Below are positions 5,216 through 6,356 of a stretch of DNA of 6,356 nucleotides, piece by piece (the first letter of the stretch is position 1; every line of letters starts with the position of its first letter). Below the pieces are notes generated by a model. The model had not been told where the DNA came from and did not search any database. It worked only from the letters and a program-made list of their open reading frames with translations. This stretch comes from JAGDYD01 sp046536675 (GTDB lineage Archaea; Micrarchaeota; Micrarchaeia; Micrarchaeales; CABMGC01). The stretch covers positions 1 through 6,356 of the forward strand of contig JAWDMK010000033.1 of the NCBI GenBank assembly GCA_046536675.1, read 5' to 3'. The translations under genes and the position numbers were made by a program.

Positions 5216-6356
5216 CTAAGCCCTCACATCTAAAACCTGCGCAAATCCTTTCAGGTAATAGTATACTGCGACATATGATGGCAGATACTCTTCTACCTTA
5301 TCAAACGGACCATAAACCTTGTTAGCCATCATCATCGCTGGTGCTTTCTCTATTTTTACCTTCATTTCTCCTTGCTTAAAGGCTATTGCGTCGTTTAATG
5401 GATTAAACTTTTCCAATTCTGAAAATGAGAGCTTCTTTGCTATTAAGCCGGTGCTTCCGTGAATTGTATTGGGGAGCCTTATCACATGCGTAGTGTTGGT
5501 TGTAACATTCTTATCTATAATATCACTCTGCTTTATCACCTGTTTTTTAAGTATGTTTTCCCAGAATTCCTTTTTCTTCTTTATGTAAATCATATCCCAA
5601 TTCCCATTCTTTATGCCCATCTCAACAAGTGCCTTCTTCTGATAAAGATTTTTTGCAACGCGCCTCTCTATGCCAAGCGCAATCAATGCATCTACCCCGC
5701 TCTCAAGTGTTTTTATAAAGTTTCTAGCGATTTTGCCGCTCCAGCCTAGGTCTGTAGGCTTAGGCCCTAGCAAAACGCCTTTCTGGTTCATCGTTGGAAA
5801 GATTTCGTTGAAGTCAAGCCCATTTCCAGAAATATAATCGGTTATCTCTTTCCGAGCATCATCATTAAGGCTAAGAACATCTTTTGAAACTACATGCACA
5901 TGATAGCCCCTGTTGCCGCTGAAATTTATCTCTATCTCATCTTTCTTAAATCCGAAATCTGGAATAAGAAAATCTTCTATAAGCTTAAAAACTTCGTCTT
6001 TTGCAACGCCAAGGCAGTCTTCGCATACAAACTCCTTGCCATGCACTCTTTGGCATGGCAGGTCCATATCGGTTATATCTATATCGAAAGCGAGCTCAGC
6101 CCCTATAAGCTCTTTTCTTTCCATTGGCCTCGCGTCTGGAAATCTGTAAAGTGCAGGCGAATAATGCATATGCATTGGCGCTTTTTCTAATACAAATGCC
6201 TTTAGCTCTGTTTCATTCTTGAAGGAAAGGTGGCGCTGCACTATCTTTTGTTCAAAATCACCATATGCAAACTCCCTCTTCTCTATGTTTGTAGGTGCTA
6301 TTTCTGCATTCCTATAGTATTCTCTTACCTGGCTGAGGATAAACTCCTTAACGTCC
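5216..6356 (-). CDS. priS: DNA primase, catalytic small subunit PriS (N-terminus cut by window edge)
   Basis: An open frame of 379 residues that continues past the right edge. It is the archaeal/eukaryotic-type primase polymerase subunit, which makes primers for DNA replication together with PriL. In the visible numbering: REFAYGDFEQKIVQRHLSF (about 27-45) is the family N-terminal block; the metal-binding pair is FDID with Asp91 and Asp93; a zinc motif follows with Cys101, His105, Cys111 and Cys114; SGNRGYH is at 146-152; and the third catalytic Asp281 precedes IRLPNTIHGSTG with Arg293 and His299. The distances from Asp to Arg (12) and Asp to His (18) equal those of human PRIM1. A GTG at 6241 is only an internal valine, because conserved sequence continues upstream of it. 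Archaeal PriS is about 330-390 residues, so only a few residues are missing. The C-terminus ends normally, with no PriL fusion. Confidence 0.96.
   Translation of the reverse strand, partial: DVKEFILSQVREYYRNAEIAPTNIEKREFAYGDFEQKIVQRHLSFKNETELKAFVLEKAPMHMHYSPALYRFPDARPMERKELIGAELAFDIDITDMDLPCQRVHGKEFVCEDCLGVAKDEVFKLIEDFLIPDFGFKKDEIEINFSGNRGYHVHVVSKDVLSLNDDARKEITDYISGNGLDFNEIFPTMNQKGVLLGPKPTDLGWSGKIARNFIKTLESGVDALIALGIERRVAKNLYQKKALVEMGIKNGNWDMIYIKKKKEFWENILKKQVIKQSDIIDKNVTTNTTHVIRLPNTIHGSTGLIAKKLSFSELEKFNPLNDAIAFKQGEMKVKIEKAPAMMMANKVYGPFDKVEEYLPSYVAVYYYLKGFAQVLDVRA

Noticed and set aside
6239..6241. GTG as the start codon of the primase small subunit
   Set aside because: The frame stays open to the right edge, and the 38 codons upstream encode the conserved primase N-terminal block (EYYRNAEI, REFAYGDFE), so the GTG is an internal valine.

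Overview
The window is a slice of an archaeal information-processing locus. Every gene I can support reads on the minus strand, so transcription runs from position 6356 towards position 1. The ribosomal protein families (L15e, an archaeal-type L3 starting near FWPHRRAKRQLPRIRSWP, archaeal L4, L23, L2, S19 and L22), a PriS-type DNA primase and a KEOPS Pcc1-like subunit all indicate Archaea. Base composition is moderately AT-rich by eye, arginine is mostly AGA/AGG and ATA is a common isoleucine codon. The tight packing, the lysine/glutamate tail on L22 and the shortened L2 would suit a reduced-genome DPANN lineage such as Micrarchaeota, but that placement is inference only.

In transcription order: (1) 6356-5216, the catalytic small subunit of DNA primase, open at the right edge and probably missing only a few N-terminal residues. 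(2) 5215-5139, a short spacer with a TATA-like promoter. (3) 5138-4022, a likely operon of L15e, acylphosphatase and a 73-codon KEOPS Pcc1-like gene that has no standard start codon. (4) 4021-3928, an AT-rich spacer with a TATA-like promoter for the next operon. (5) 3927-1, the classical archaeal ribosomal protein cluster L3-L4-L23-L2-S19-L22-S3, with genes overlapping by 1-4 bases or separated by 1-10 bases; S3 runs off the left edge. No stretch over 300 bases lacks a gene.

The cluster builds the large-subunit peptidyl-transferase and exit-tunnel surroundings (L3, L4, L23, L2, L22) and the small-subunit head (S19, S3). Translation signals are informative: many starts carry a GGTG Shine-Dalgarno core in the same register (GGTGN, four bases, start codon), and this helps fix the starts of L2 (TTG), L15e, L4, L22 and the Pcc1-like gene.

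I see no mobile element, CRISPR array, tRNA or rRNA, and no clearly novel system. The points worth a second look are the apparent AUA start of the Pcc1-like gene, an in-frame loss of about 18 residues from a conserved part of L2, a 62-residue charged tail on L22, a duplicated 15-base stop/start coupling element, and acylphosphatase sitting next to a KEOPS subunit.
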